13,331 nucleotides of DNA from Kiritimatiellia bacterium (GTDB lineage: Bacteria > Verrucomicrobiota > Kiritimatiellia > RFP12 > UBA1067). The first letter of the stretch is position 1. The number at the start of each line of letters is the position of its first letter. Where the stretch lies: contig JAFYQC010000235.1 in the NCBI GenBank assembly GCA_017547265.1, positions 1 through 13,331 of the forward strand. Direction: 5' to 3'. Made by a program: the position numbers and the translations under genes. Under the pieces are notes generated by a model. The model had not been told where the DNA came from, ran no database searches, and saw only the letters and a list, made by a program, of their open reading frames with translations. Positions 1-7,409 of this stretch are shown here, in pieces.

Positions 1-603
1 GTCGCGCACCGCGTCAGCGGGCGTCGCAACGCGCTTCTGGTCACCGACCGCGGCGCCAGCGGGCCTGACCCCAGGAGTCACGAAAATGGTTCCAGCGGCG
101 AGAGACTTCGAAAGCGAGCCGACTTCCTTCGGGCTGCACACGAGCCCGTTCGCGCCGTTCTCGACGGCGAACTTCGCCATCGCGGCGACCTGCTCGGCGG
201 GAGTGTGGCCGACGATTCCGACGTCGGCGAGATCGGCGCCATCCATCGAGGTGAGCACAGTGACGGCGAGGATCTTCGGCGCGGCCGCTCCGAACTCGGC
301 TGCGGCGTCCGCTGCGGCGCGAATCATCGCCTTGCCGCCGACGGAGTGGATCGTCATGAGGTCTACGCCGAGTTTTCCGCCAGAGCGGACGGCGCGTTCG
401 ACTGTGCGGGGAATGTCGTGGAACTTGAGGTCGAGAAACACCTTCTTGCCAAGGTCCTTCACCGCCTTTACGACATCGGGGCCCTCGGCCGTGTAGAGCT
501 CGAGCCCGATTTTGTAGAAGCCGACGCCGTCGCCGATGGCCTTCACCTTGGCGACCGCCTCTTCCCTCGTCTGTACATCCAGCGCAACAATCAGTTCTGC
601 CAT
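1..603 (-). CDS. pyrF: Orotidine 5'-phosphate decarboxylase, 3' end missing
   Basis: Catalyses the last step of UMP synthesis, decarboxylating orotidine monophosphate in the cytoplasm. The visible 201 codons begin MAELIVALDV. The N-terminal Asp9 and Lys31 (FYKIGLEL) are followed by the family signature LDLKFHDIP at residues 57-65, giving the catalytic D58-x-K60-x-x-D63 set. VTPGVRP at residues 176-182 is the phosphate-loop motif. The family is about 230-240 residues, so roughly 30-40 C-terminal residues, including the last phosphate-binding arginine motif, lie beyond the left edge. The ATG is preceded by a purine-rich GGAAGGG, so the start is well supported. It lies 26 bp downstream of gluQ and is probably read both from the upstream operon and from its own extended -10 element. 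Recognition is by motif and is firm. Confidence 0.95.
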   Translation of the reverse strand, partial: MAELIVALDVQTREEAVAKVKAIGDGVGFYKIGLELYTAEGPDVVKAVKDLGKKVFLDLKFHDIPRTVERAVRSGGKLGVDLMTIHSVGGKAMIRAAADAAAEFGAAAPKILAVTVLTSMDGADLADVGIVGHTPAEQVAAMAKFAVENGANGLVCSPKEVGSLSKSLAAGTIFVTPGVRPAGAAVGDQKRVATPADAVRD

Positions 604-637
604 TTTCCACCCTTCCTTGTTTTGGATAATTATACCA
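604..637 (-). promoter_or_regulatory. Extended -10 promoter and leader of pyrF
   Basis: On the minus strand TGGTATAAT occupies 637-629: a perfect -10 hexamer with the TG extension. It overlaps the gluQ stop codon (630-632). The expected start point is near 622, giving a leader of about 19 nt that contains the pyrF Shine-Dalgarno GGAAGG. No good -35 hexamer is visible at 16-18 bp spacing, as is usual for extended -10 promoters. Suggests pyrF can be transcribed independently of the tdh-led operon. Confidence 0.55.
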
Positions 638-1577
638 TAAACGGCGCGTGGGGGATTGTTGAAAGATCGAAGCGCGGCAAAAGCGCCTCGAGCGAAATCT
701 CCTCGCCCTCCTCCGCCCATCCGCAGCTCGCCGCAAGCCGCCCTATGATTCGCTCGGGACGAACGCCCGCCGCGCGGTACGCGGCAATACGCGTATCGCC
801 ATGCCGCTTTGCTAGACGCTTGCCGTCCGGCCCTACGACAAGCGGCACATGGCAGTATAAAATCTCGTGCTCCGCGCCAAGCGCGCGAGAGACAAGAATC
901 TGCGCTGGCGTCGCGGCAAGCAGATCGTCGCCTCGCACGACCTCAGTCACCCCCATCGCGATATCGTCCACCGCACAGGCAAGCGTGTAGCCCGCGCCAA
1001 ACTCATCGTGCGCAAGAGGGAAGTCGCCAAGCGTCGCGGATACATCCTGCTCGAAACGCCCCACAAAGACATCGTCGAATGCGACGCGCGAGCCATCGGC
1101 GACGCGGAAACGCCAGCAGGGGGAACGGGGCGGTTGGAGTTTGGAGTTGGAGTTGGAGAGCGGATTGAGAAACGAATACGCCTCGCTCCAAGAAGCGAAG
1201 CGGTCGCGGCAGGTGCCGGGATAGAAAAGCTGCTCGCCTTCGTGCGGCGCTGACTGCGCGGCCTCGACATCGCGGCGCGAGCAGACGCACGGATACGCAA
1301 GACCACGCGAGACGAGCGAGGAAAGCGCGTTGCGGTAAAGTCCTTTCCTCTCGGACTGCACGTATTCCTCGTCCCAATCAAAGCCAAGCCATTGAAGATC
1401 TCGAACTGCGTCAGCCGCCGCGCCTGGCTTGTCCTTCGGATGGTCGAGGTCCTCCATGCGGAACACCATCTTGCCACCAAGAGACCGCGCACGAAGCCAT
1501 GCAATCATGAACGTACGCACGTTCCCGAGGTGCAGCGCCCCTGTCGGGCTCGGCGCAAGGCGGCCGACGTACTTCAT
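630..1577 (-). CDS. gluQ: Glutamyl-Q tRNA(Asp) synthetase (GluQRS, YadB-type)
   Basis: Attaches glutamate to the queuosine at position 34 of tRNA(Asp); a truncated paralogue of glutamyl-tRNA synthetase. The 315-residue product starts MKYVGRLAPSPTG. The class I HIGH motif is HLGN at 16-19, the KMSKS-like loop is KRLAKRHGD at 253-261, and a YadB-type zinc site is C97, C99, Y119, C123. The C-terminal anticodon-binding domain of GltX is absent, which separates GluQRS from GltX. The ATG overlaps the TGA of the upstream peptidase gene (ATGA), so this start is preferred to an in-frame ATG eight codons upstream; GGAAAG precedes it. A low-complexity insert (SNSNSK, residues 141-146) is encoded by a TTGGAG hexamer repeat. 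Its presence implies the organism makes or salvages queuosine. Confidence 0.92.
   Translation of the reverse strand: MKYVGRLAPSPTGALHLGNVRTFMIAWLRARSLGGKMVFRMEDLDHPKDKPGAAADAVRDLQWLGFDWDEEYVQSERKGLYRNALSSLVSRGLAYPCVCSRRDVEAAQSAPHEGEQLFYPGTCRDRFASWSEAYSFLNPLSNSNSKLQPPRSPCWRFRVADGSRVAFDDVFVGRFEQDVSATLGDFPLAHDEFGAGYTLACAVDDIAMGVTEVVRGDDLLAATPAQILVSRALGAEHEILYCHVPLVVGPDGKRLAKRHGDTRIAAYRAAGVRPERIIGRLAASCGWAEEGEEISLEALLPRFDLSTIPHAPFMV
1134..1158. repeat. TTGGAG hexamer microsatellite inside gluQ
   Basis: On the plus strand TTGGAG occurs once at 1134-1139, then, after one extra T, three times in tandem at 1141-1158. Because the unit is 6 bp, gain or loss of units keeps the gluQ frame and only changes the length of the Ser-Asn-Ser-Asn loop at about residues 140-147. 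Confidence 0.7.
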
Positions 1578-2992
1578 TGCTCTTTCCAGTACTTGACCCA
1601 TTCGCTGACGAAGAGCTTCATGTTGTCCTCGGTCTTGAACGCGGCCGCAGTCGCCTTCTGCATGTCCTTCGTCTTAATCAGCGCAGCCACATAGTCGCGC
1701 TTCATATCCTTGAACGGCGCAAAACGCACTTCGGGCGCACCCTTCTCGAGAAAGACGGCAATAGAAAGCGCAAGGCGGTACTTCAACTTCCGCTCTAGAT
1801 CCGTACCTGCATAGAATTCATCATAATCCATCGCCATCAGCGAAGGCAGCTGCTCTGCAAATGTCACAAGGTCCGCGGTGTCGACGAAATCAGGCCCGTC
1901 TGGCCCCTTCTCGAAATACTGCGCGTACCCCTCGTTGAACCACGGCGACGTCGGAATCATCGATGTCGCGTAGGAGAGATACTGGTGGAACGCCTCATGG
2001 CGGATTGTCTCGAGAAGCTTCTCCGAACCGTCAGGCGGGAGATACGCGACGAGCTCGCGCCTCTTCGGGCTCCAGTACGCGGCGCTCCATTCCATATCGC
2101 CATGGTCGTATGCCTCGAGCGCGTCGAGATATTCCTCGCGCGACGCGAAGATGCGCGCGACGCAGAGGACGTTTGAGCCGTCGATTTGTGAAGGCACTGT
2201 CGCGGCGTAGGCGGCGCGCATGCGCTTCAGGTCGTTAGTGACGGAGACGGTAAAGGAATGGGCGCTGCCTATGTCGTCGAGAACGGTGAACTCGTCGCCG
2301 TCGGTGACGCGCCACGTGTCGTAAAGCGCGACAGAGTGCCGCGCGTCGGCGCGAAGGAGCTCACGCTCGCCGGGCAACGGCAACTTTTTCGAGCGGCGAG
2401 AATCACCTTTCCCGGGCACTGCGCTTGACTCGCGGCGCTCGTCAAGAGTCAAACGTTCCTTGGCAAGAAATTCGTCCTCAAACGTCTTCAGCCTCTCCGC
2501 ATAATCATCACCGTCAGCGAGAGTCCACGCGGCGAACGACCAGCGTTCCGATTTCTCGGGCAAGTACGCGCATACAATCGCAGACTCGTTGGTGCCATGA
2601 TAGTAGCGAACGTCCTTGTAGCCGCGCGGCGTCTGGTGCGGTCGGGAAAATTCCTCGGCAGGAGGAATCGGCGAAAGCATGTCCACCGCAGAAAAGAGCG
2701 CGCCAATGTCCTTCTTGCCGATCGGCACCGTGCTGGACACGTAGTCCGAACGCGTCACGGGCCGTTCCTTCGCGAGCGGGGGAACGGCATTGGCGAGCGT
2801 TGCCAGAAGGAACTCGCGTCCGTCGTCGTCGCGCCACGAGCCGTCGACTGTGCGCGATATCCACAGATCAGTCTTGTCGAAACGGTCCTCAAGGCGATAG
2901 AAGCCCTTCTCCTTCACGAGATACGCCTGCGCCTGCGGCATCTCCATCGGAGACGGGTTCGTGAAAAAGAGGCTCGCGGCGAGGAGTATCAT
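1574..2992 (-). CDS. Exported HExxH metallopeptidase-like protein (DUF1570-like)
   Basis: A 472-residue protein whose C-terminal third carries a gluzincin-type zinc site: HEAFHQYL at 332-339 (H332, E333, H336) and WFNEGYAQYFE at 351-361, with E354 as the likely third ligand. This arrangement resembles the DUF1570/peptidase-MA-like proteins common in PVC bacteria; the substrate is unknown. The N-terminus (MILLAASLFF) is hydrophobic but short and lacks basic residues, so it is a weak signal peptide. In-frame codons just upstream of the ATG would supply Arg/Lys, but no ATG, GTG or TTG is present there, so the start is uncertain. Residues 180-212 are a charged, probably unstructured linker. The gene lies 8 bp after kbl and overlaps gluQ by ATGA, so it is co-transcribed with threonine-degradation genes, with no clear functional link. 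The zinc motif is firm; the family name is inference. Confidence 0.8.
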   Translation of the reverse strand: MILLAASLFFTNPSPMEMPQAQAYLVKEKGFYRLEDRFDKTDLWISRTVDGSWRDDDGREFLLATLANAVPPLAKERPVTRSDYVSSTVPIGKKDIGALFSAVDMLSPIPPAEEFSRPHQTPRGYKDVRYYHGTNESAIVCAYLPEKSERWSFAAWTLADGDDYAERLKTFEDEFLAKERLTLDERRESSAVPGKGDSRRSKKLPLPGERELLRADARHSVALYDTWRVTDGDEFTVLDDIGSAHSFTVSVTNDLKRMRAAYAATVPSQIDGSNVLCVARIFASREEYLDALEAYDHGDMEWSAAYWSPKRRELVAYLPPDGSEKLLETIRHEAFHQYLSYATSMIPTSPWFNEGYAQYFEKGPDGPDFVDTADLVTFAEQLPSLMAMDYDEFYAGTDLERKLKYRLALSIAVFLEKGAPEVRFAPFKDMKRDYVAALIKTKDMQKATAAAFKTEDNMKLFVSEWVKYWKEQ

Positions 2993-3000
2993 GCAATGAT

Positions 3001-4176
3001 TCAGCGGCTCTTTGCGAACGCGTCTATTGCGAAGTCGATATCCTCCGCCGTGTGCGCGGCGGACATCTGCGTCCTAATTCTCGCCTTGCCCATCGGCACG
3101 ACGGGATAGAAGAACGCAGTCGCGTAGACGCCGTTCTTGTAGAGGTTCTCGCTCATCTTGACTGCGACAACAGCGTCGCCGAGCATGACGGGGACGATTG
3201 GGTGATGGCCGGGGACGAGGTCGAAACCGAGCTTCGCCATTCCTTCGCGGAAGCGCTTCGCGTTGGCGTTGAGCTGCGCCCTGAGCTCGGGCCTGGTCTT
3301 CACGAGCTCTATCGCCTTGATCGACGCGGCAGCGACAGGTGGCGGAACTGCGTTCGAGAAGAGGTACGGCCGCGCCTTCTGGCGAAGAATGTCGACAATC
3401 TCCTGACGCGCCGCGACATAACCGCCCGACGCGCCGCCGAGCGCCTTGCCAAACGTACCGGTGATGATGTCGACACGACCTGTGACGCCGCAGTCCTCAA
3501 CTGAGCCGGCACCAGTCTCTCCAAGAACGCCGACAGCGTGTGAGTCGTCGACCATGACAAGCGCCTCGTACTTGTCAGCGAGGTCGCAGATCTCCTTGAG
3601 AGGCGCGATGATGCCGTCCATCGAGAAGACGCCGTCGGTAACGATGAGCTTGAAACGAGCCCCCGCCTCGGCCGCGGCCTGCAGCTGCTTTTCGAGATCG
3701 GCCATATCGCCATTCGCGTAGCGGAAGCGCTTCGCCTTGCAGAGGCGAACGCCGTCTATGATCGACGCATGGTTGAGGGCATCCGAGATTATCGCGTCGT
3801 CGGGCCCAAGAAGCGCCTCGAAGACGCCGCCGTTTGCGTCGAAGCACGAACCGAAGAGGATGCAGTCATCGGTCTTCGTGAAGTCCGCGACGACGCGCTC
3901 AAGCTGCTTGTGAAGCGAGTCCGTTCCGCAGATGAAGCGGACGGAGCCCATGCCGTAGCCGTACTTTGCGGTCGCTTCGCGCGATGCCTCGATTATCTCG
4001 GGATGGTTCGCGAGCCCGAGGTAGTTGTTCGCGCACATGTTGAGAAGCTTCGTGCCGTTCTCTAGGACGACGTTCGCGCCCTGGGGAGTCGCAATGATCT
4101 TCTCGTTCTTGTAGAGACTCTTCGCCTTGAGGTCGGCGATCGTCTCCTGGAGATATGCCTGGAACTTGCCGTACAT
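3001..4176 (-). CDS. kbl: 2-amino-3-ketobutyrate CoA ligase (glycine C-acetyltransferase)
   Basis: PLP enzyme of the alpha-oxoamine synthase family that cleaves 2-amino-3-oxobutyrate with CoA to glycine and acetyl-CoA. The 391-residue length matches the family (about 395-400). Visible motifs: [11 protein letters not shown] at 50-60, [12 protein letters not shown] at 131-142 (H136 stacks on PLP), VDDSHAVG at 209-216, and [14 protein letters not shown] at 239-252, with K244 as the Schiff-base lysine. The ATG is preceded by AAAGGAAAG. It starts 15 bp after the tdh stop, and the tdh-kbl pairing converts threonine to glycine with no free aminoacetone. That pairing supports kbl over the close relatives BioF and HemA. 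Confidence 0.96.
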   Translation of the reverse strand: MYGKFQAYLQETIADLKAKSLYKNEKIIATPQGANVVLENGTKLLNMCANNYLGLANHPEIIEASREATAKYGYGMGSVRFICGTDSLHKQLERVVADFTKTDDCILFGSCFDANGGVFEALLGPDDAIISDALNHASIIDGVRLCKAKRFRYANGDMADLEKQLQAAAEAGARFKLIVTDGVFSMDGIIAPLKEICDLADKYEALVMVDDSHAVGVLGETGAGSVEDCGVTGRVDIITGTFGKALGGASGGYVAARQEIVDILRQKARPYLFSNAVPPPVAAASIKAIELVKTRPELRAQLNANAKRFREGMAKLGFDLVPGHHPIVPVMLGDAVVAVKMSENLYKNGVYATAFFYPVVPMGKARIRTQMSAAHTAEDIDFAIDAFAKSR

Positions 4177-4191
4177 TTTCGCTTTCCTTTC

Positions 4192-5217
4192 TTATTCCCA
4201 GTCGAGGATTACCTTGCCGGACTTGCCCGAGATCATCGCCTCGAAGCCCTTTTCAAAATCGGTGTACTTGAAGCGGTGCGTGATGACGGGCGAGATGTCG
4301 AGTCCGCCCTGAATCATCGCGCCCATCTTGTACCAGGTCTCGAACATCTCGCGGCCGTATATGCCCTTTATCTTGAGACCCTTCCAGACGATGTGGTTCC
4401 AGTTGACCTTCGTGTCGGGTCCGTGGATGCCGAGAAGCGCGATTCTGCCGCCGGTGTTCATCGTCTCGATCATCTGGTGGAGGCAAGGCGCGGCGCCGCT
4501 CATCTCGAGACCGACGTCAAAGCCCTCGACCATGCCAAGTTCCTTCATCACGTCCTCGAGCCTCTCGTTCTTCGCGTTCACCGTGCGCGTCGCGCCGAGG
4601 CGCCGCGCGAGGTTGAGGCGGTAGTCGTTTACGTCCACGACAACGACGTTGCGCGCGCCGACGTACTTCGAGATTCCGGCCGCCATGATGCCAATCGGGC
4701 CCGCGCCCGTAATCAGGACGTCTTCGCCAACCATGTTGAACGAAAGCGCAGTATGCGTCGCGTTCCCGAACGGGTCAAAGATCGAGTAGAGCTCGTCGTC
4801 AATCGAAGGGTCGCAATGCCAGACGTTCGTCTCGGGGATGCAAAGGTATTCCGCAAAAGCGCCGTCGCGGTTTACGCCGACGCCCTTCGTCTCGCGGCAG
4901 AGGTGGCGCTGGCCCGCGCGGCAATTGCGGCAGTGTCCGCACACGATATGCCCTTCGCCGCTCACTCGCTCGCCGACCTTGACGCTCTTTACGTTCGAGC
5001 CGACTTCGACGACTTCGCCGACGTATTCGTGGCCGATGGTGAGCGGCGGCTTGATCTCCTCCTGCGCCCAGGAGTTCCATTCGTAGATGTGGACGTCCGT
5101 TCCGCAGATGGCGGTTTTCTTGATCTTGATGAGGACGTCGTTTATGCCCATCTGGGGCATGGGTTTCTCGACCAGCTCGACGCCCTTCCTGGGCGCAACC
5201 TTTGCGATGGCTTTCAT
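4192..5217 (-). CDS. tdh: L-threonine 3-dehydrogenase, zinc-dependent
   Basis: Medium-chain zinc dehydrogenase oxidising L-threonine to 2-amino-3-oxobutyrate with NAD+; Kbl uses the product. From MKAIAKV the product is 341 residues, the same as the Escherichia coli enzyme. The catalytic zinc set C38, H63, E64 is visible ([16 protein letters not shown]). The structural zinc cysteines C93, C96, C99 and C107 lie in [15 protein letters not shown], and the Rossmann loop GAGPIG is at 171-176. The start is chosen because AGGAG lies 10 bp upstream; an in-frame ATG 14 codons earlier overlaps the promoter region and adds non-family sequence. First gene of the five-gene string tdh-kbl-peptidase-gluQ-pyrF. 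Confidence 0.96.
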   Translation of the reverse strand: MKAIAKVAPRKGVELVEKPMPQMGINDVLIKIKKTAICGTDVHIYEWNSWAQEEIKPPLTIGHEYVGEVVEVGSNVKSVKVGERVSGEGHIVCGHCRNCRAGQRHLCRETKGVGVNRDGAFAEYLCIPETNVWHCDPSIDDELYSIFDPFGNATHTALSFNMVGEDVLITGAGPIGIMAAGISKYVGARNVVVVDVNDYRLNLARRLGATRTVNAKNERLEDVMKELGMVEGFDVGLEMSGAAPCLHQMIETMNTGGRIALLGIHGPDTKVNWNHIVWKGLKIKGIYGREMFETWYKMGAMIQGGLDISPVITHRFKYTDFEKGFEAMISGKSGKVILDWE

Positions 5218-5249
5218 TTGTCGGCGGCTCCTATGAGGTGTTTTGTCGT

Positions 5250-5279
5250 AGTATACCACATCGCGAGAACCTGCGGCAA
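5250..5279 (-). promoter_or_regulatory. Promoter of the tdh-kbl operon
   Basis: Reading the minus strand, TTGCCG (5279-5274) serves as a 4/6 -35 hexamer and TATACT (5255-5250) as a 5/6 -10, with an 18-bp spacer. The -10 carries a TG extension (TGGTATACT). The expected start is near 5243, giving a leader of about 26 nt that includes AGGAG. No glycine-riboswitch-like structure is evident in so short a leader. Confidence 0.6.
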
Positions 5280-5296
5280 GTGGCTACAGTGACGTG

Positions 5297-5467
5297 CTAT
5301 GGCTGTTCTGTGTGTGTTTGCCTTCCAGTGTGCGGCTTTGTTTCGGGCAACCGTGCTCGCACCCCTGCTAGGGCATCCGCTTCGCGGACTCGCGCTTCGC
5401 GCTCGGGGGATATTGCGAGAGCGGCCGATTCCGGCGTCCTTCGCCCCACTCGCCCTCGCTTCCTCAT
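5297..5467 (-). CDS. Possible small Arg/Ala-rich ORF in an intergenic element
   Basis: A 56-codon open frame begins MRKRGRVGRR and ends THTEQP before TAG. It is strongly basic and alanine-rich, with no recognisable domain, signal peptide or membrane segment. No clear Shine-Dalgarno sequence precedes the ATG. The DNA includes several short palindromes (GTGC-GCAC, GCGC-GCGC, TCCGC-GCGGA), so the open frame may be an accident of a GC-rich structured repeat. It sits between the LRR gene and the tdh promoter, on the same strand as both. I do not assign a function and consider a noncoding repeat element at least as likely. Confidence 0.25.
   Translation of the reverse strand: MRKRGRVGRRTPESAALAISPEREARVREADALAGVRARLPETKPHTGRQTHTEQP
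5353..5402. repeat. Cluster of three short palindromes upstream of tdh
   Basis: Three small inverted repeats follow each other: GTGC-TC-GCAC at 5353-5362, TCCGC-TTC-GCGGA at 5376-5388, and GCGC-TTC-GCGC at 5392-5402. The last two share the same TTC/GAA triloop. None is followed by a T-run on either strand, so they are not simple terminators. They could form a REP-like structured element or protein-binding sites. The rest of 5303-5530 holds nothing else I can assign except the possible small ORF. Confidence 0.45.
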
Positions 5468-5530
5468 TACATGTTAAACCCATTCAAGCCACCATAGCAG
5501 CCACTAATTGACTCTACCACCGCAGACAAA

Positions 5531-5601
5531 TAACTCCGCAGCAAATCTGTCGCGCAAGCCGGTAACAACGCGCAAACAGGCGTTTTACAACGGTTCCGTG
5601 G
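5531..5601. repeat. Imperfect direct repeat, copy 1 (3' side of the LRR gene)
   Basis: Aligns without gaps to 7339-7409 at a constant offset of 1808 bp. By hand count, 53 of 71 positions match, and 40 of 51 in the core 5551-5601. Shared stretches include AACGCGCAAA and GTTCCGTGG. The copy covers the last five sense codons and the stop of the LRR gene and continues 54 bp beyond it. On the minus strand it can form AACGC-N8-GCGTT just after the stop, with no following U-run. Confidence 0.7.
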
Positions 5602-7300
5602 TGTCTGTTGCCAACTGTTCTGCCAAGACACAACCTAAGGCGCGATTTCGCTTCCATGCCGCTTCAAAAAGCGACGTCTCGGGCGGAAGCCCCGATGAAA
5701 TGAACACATTGGCGGACGCAACCGTCTCGACATCCCATTCATTGACCGAATATCCAGCGCCGTCCTCGTCGCGGACAAGCAAGGACCGCCGCTCGACCGC
5801 GAATCGTCCAACCCTGCTCGGCACGCCCTGCAGAGCGGACGGCACCAACGAAACGACGCGCACCCTCGCCTCCGCGAGCGGCCTTGTGCGCCGATAGGCC
5901 ACTTCGCTTGGCGCCCCGTCCGCGTAGATGACGCATCCTTTCGGCAACCTGCTCTCTTCTGGCAATCTGCCCCACTCGTTGCCGTCCGGCATTGGCGGAA
6001 TTCCCCCTTCAAAAGCCACGCCTGATAGATGCCGACACCCAGCGAAAGAGTGCTGATAGAGATTTGTCACGCTCGCAGGAATAGTGAGTGCGAAAATTCC
6101 CCAGCAGCTGGCAAATGCATCCGGCACAATGCGTCTGACATCTCCCGGCACTGTCACGCAGAACGACTTGGTTGCCTTTGGCCAGACAATAAGAGAACTT
6201 CCGTCCTTGCTGTAAAGCGCCCCATCCCTGGATTTGTAGTTCTCGTTATCCTCATGAACATCGATTCGCTCCAATTTCCTTAAGTTTGCGAAGGCATCCA
6301 GGTATATGCCGCACACCTCTGCCGGAATAGAGACAGAAACAAGATTTGTGCAACCCCTGAAGACGCGCGGCCCAACCATGTAGACGCGCATTCCATTCAC
6401 CTTGCCGGGCAGTGCGATATTTTCAAGTCGAGACGCGTCCTTGCTGACTACGGCTGGCCGCCTCACTCCCAACTCAACCATCTTTTCGCCTTCTTCGTCC
6501 GAAATTTCATCATAGCGCCACACCATGCCGGTTGTCTCGTCTTTCCAAACATCTTCGTCGCAAATATATTCATCGCTATCGGGCACCGCCTTCTGGCAAC
6601 GGCGCACCTTCATCTCAGCATCCATCTCGGCATCGTTCTTCGCCTTCCGCTCCTTCCATAATTTCTCGATTTTCTCCAACAGGTTCTTGCGTTTCTCGGC
6701 ATCTGGTTCTTTCTCCGCCTTTTCCCATGCCGCATCGTAAAGCGTGCCGATACCAAACTTAACCGTGCCAATGCTCCCTCCGATCCTTTTGAATGCCGAG
6801 AGAAGCTTTCGGTAGTACCGGAGCGGCGCGTCGTTCGAGCCGCCGCAACGCTTGACGAGATTTGTGCCGCTCCAGAGCTCCAGTTGCCAAAGCCCTCCGT
6901 CGCAGACGTCTGGTTCGTCATACCGATCCTGCCACACTCCGATGTCCGCGGCCGACAGGTCCTTCAGAATCTCGAGCCAGTCCTCGTCTTCAATAATTCG
7001 CACATTTCCATTGTCGTCATGCCCCATCCGCCGGACATCGAATCTTCGTTCGCCGTGCAACGCAGGGATTCCATCCTCTTCAAGGTTTCTGCTATTGTAC
7101 AAAGAGAACTCAACTCGCCGAATCGGAAACTCGATCGTGACAGTTCCAACAGGGCCTTTCAGGGCGCCCCATTCTCGATAGCGAAGCTCCGTGACATTGT
7201 TGGTGGAGAAGAACTCGGGTAGCACAAACGCCGAAGCGCTCGCGTCAAAGACAAAAGACAAAAAGGCGAGAATGAGAAGCGAAGCAATCAGGCTTTTCAT
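5585..7300 (-). CDS. Exported BspA-like leucine-rich-repeat protein
   Basis: A 571-residue secreted or surface protein. Residues 1-24 form a typical signal peptide (basic MKS, hydrophobic core, ASASA cleavage region). Residues about 44-175 form an unassigned globular domain with GGLWQLELWSGTNLVK and GSNDAPLRYY. Residues about 190-232 are highly charged and helical, probably coiled coil. Residues about 296-437 hold LRR_5/BspA-type repeats (FRGCTNLVSVSIPAEV, DAFASCWGIFALTIPASV, FAGCRHLSGVAFEG) interrupted by the family's DGALYSKDGSSLIVWPK strand. The last 130 residues are unassigned. Such proteins are usually surface adhesins or structural proteins; ligand unknown. It is monocistronic with its own promoter and no Shine-Dalgarno sequence. 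Its base composition looks lower in GC than the flanking operons, and imperfect repeats flank it, suggesting an accessory insertion. Confidence 0.85.
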   Translation of the reverse strand: MKSLIASLLILAFLSFVFDASASAFVLPEFFSTNNVTELRYREWGALKGPVGTVTIEFPIRRVEFSLYNSRNLEEDGIPALHGERRFDVRRMGHDDNGNVRIIEDEDWLEILKDLSAADIGVWQDRYDEPDVCDGGLWQLELWSGTNLVKRCGGSNDAPLRYYRKLLSAFKRIGGSIGTVKFGIGTLYDAAWEKAEKEPDAEKRKNLLEKIEKLWKERKAKNDAEMDAEMKVRRCQKAVPDSDEYICDEDVWKDETTGMVWRYDEISDEEGEKMVELGVRRPAVVSKDASRLENIALPGKVNGMRVYMVGPRVFRGCTNLVSVSIPAEVCGIYLDAFANLRKLERIDVHEDNENYKSRDGALYSKDGSSLIVWPKATKSFCVTVPGDVRRIVPDAFASCWGIFALTIPASVTNLYQHSFAGCRHLSGVAFEGGIPPMPDGNEWGRLPEESRLPKGCVIYADGAPSEVAYRRTRPLAEARVRVVSLVPSALQGVPSRVGRFAVERRSLLVRDEDGAGYSVNEWDVETVASANVFISSGLPPETSLFEAAWKRNRALGCVLAEQLATDTTEPL

Positions 7301-7311
7301 GTGTGGAATAT

Positions 7312-7341
7312 ATTATAGCGCAACTGCCACGATGAAATCAA
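7312..7341 (-). promoter_or_regulatory. Promoter of the LRR gene
   Basis: On the minus strand TTGATT (7341-7336, 4/6 match) and TATAAT (7317-7312, perfect) are separated by 18 bp. Only 11 bases separate the -10 from the ATG, so the leader would be about 4-5 nt and contains no ribosome-binding site. The -35 overlaps the edge of repeat copy 2. Confidence 0.65.
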
Positions 7342-7409
7342 CCACGCGTCAAATCCGCCGCGGAAGCCGTCACCAACGCGCAAATATTGCTTTTGCAACA
7401 GTTCCGTGG
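7339..7409. repeat. Imperfect direct repeat, copy 2 (5' side of the LRR gene)
   Basis: Partner of 5531-5601, same orientation, about 75% identical without gaps. Unlike copy 1 it is not part of a gene: the position matching the LRR stop codon reads CAA here. Mismatches show no third-position bias in the best matching frame, so it looks like a noncoding repeat. It carries its own small stem, GCAAA-N7-TTTGC on the minus strand. Confidence 0.7.

Noticed and set aside
41..736. 231-codon minus-strand frame over pyrF and the gluQ end
   Set aside because: Arg/Ser-rich, no family features, and out of frame with clear pyrF and gluQ motifs; a shadow of GC-rich coding DNA.
5218..5249. Glycine riboswitch in the tdh leader
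   Set aside because: The predicted leader is only about 26 nt and shows no aptamer-like conserved blocks.
4276..5292. 338-codon plus-strand frame opposite tdh
   Set aside because: Antisense shadow of tdh, which has every zinc ligand in place.
5214..5483. 89-codon minus-strand frame across the intergenic element into the tdh start
   Set aside because: It runs through the tdh promoter and into tdh in another frame, with no ribosome-binding site or recognisable family; the 56-codon frame in the same place is equally unproven but self-contained.
5541..5584. Rho-independent terminator after the LRR gene
   Set aside because: AACGC-GCGTT can pair just after the stop but the stem is short and no U-run follows.
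5531..7409. Integron attC sites flanking the LRR gene
   Set aside because: The repeats lack the RYYYAAC/GTTRRRY core pair and the internal symmetry expected of attC, and the gene has its own promoter.
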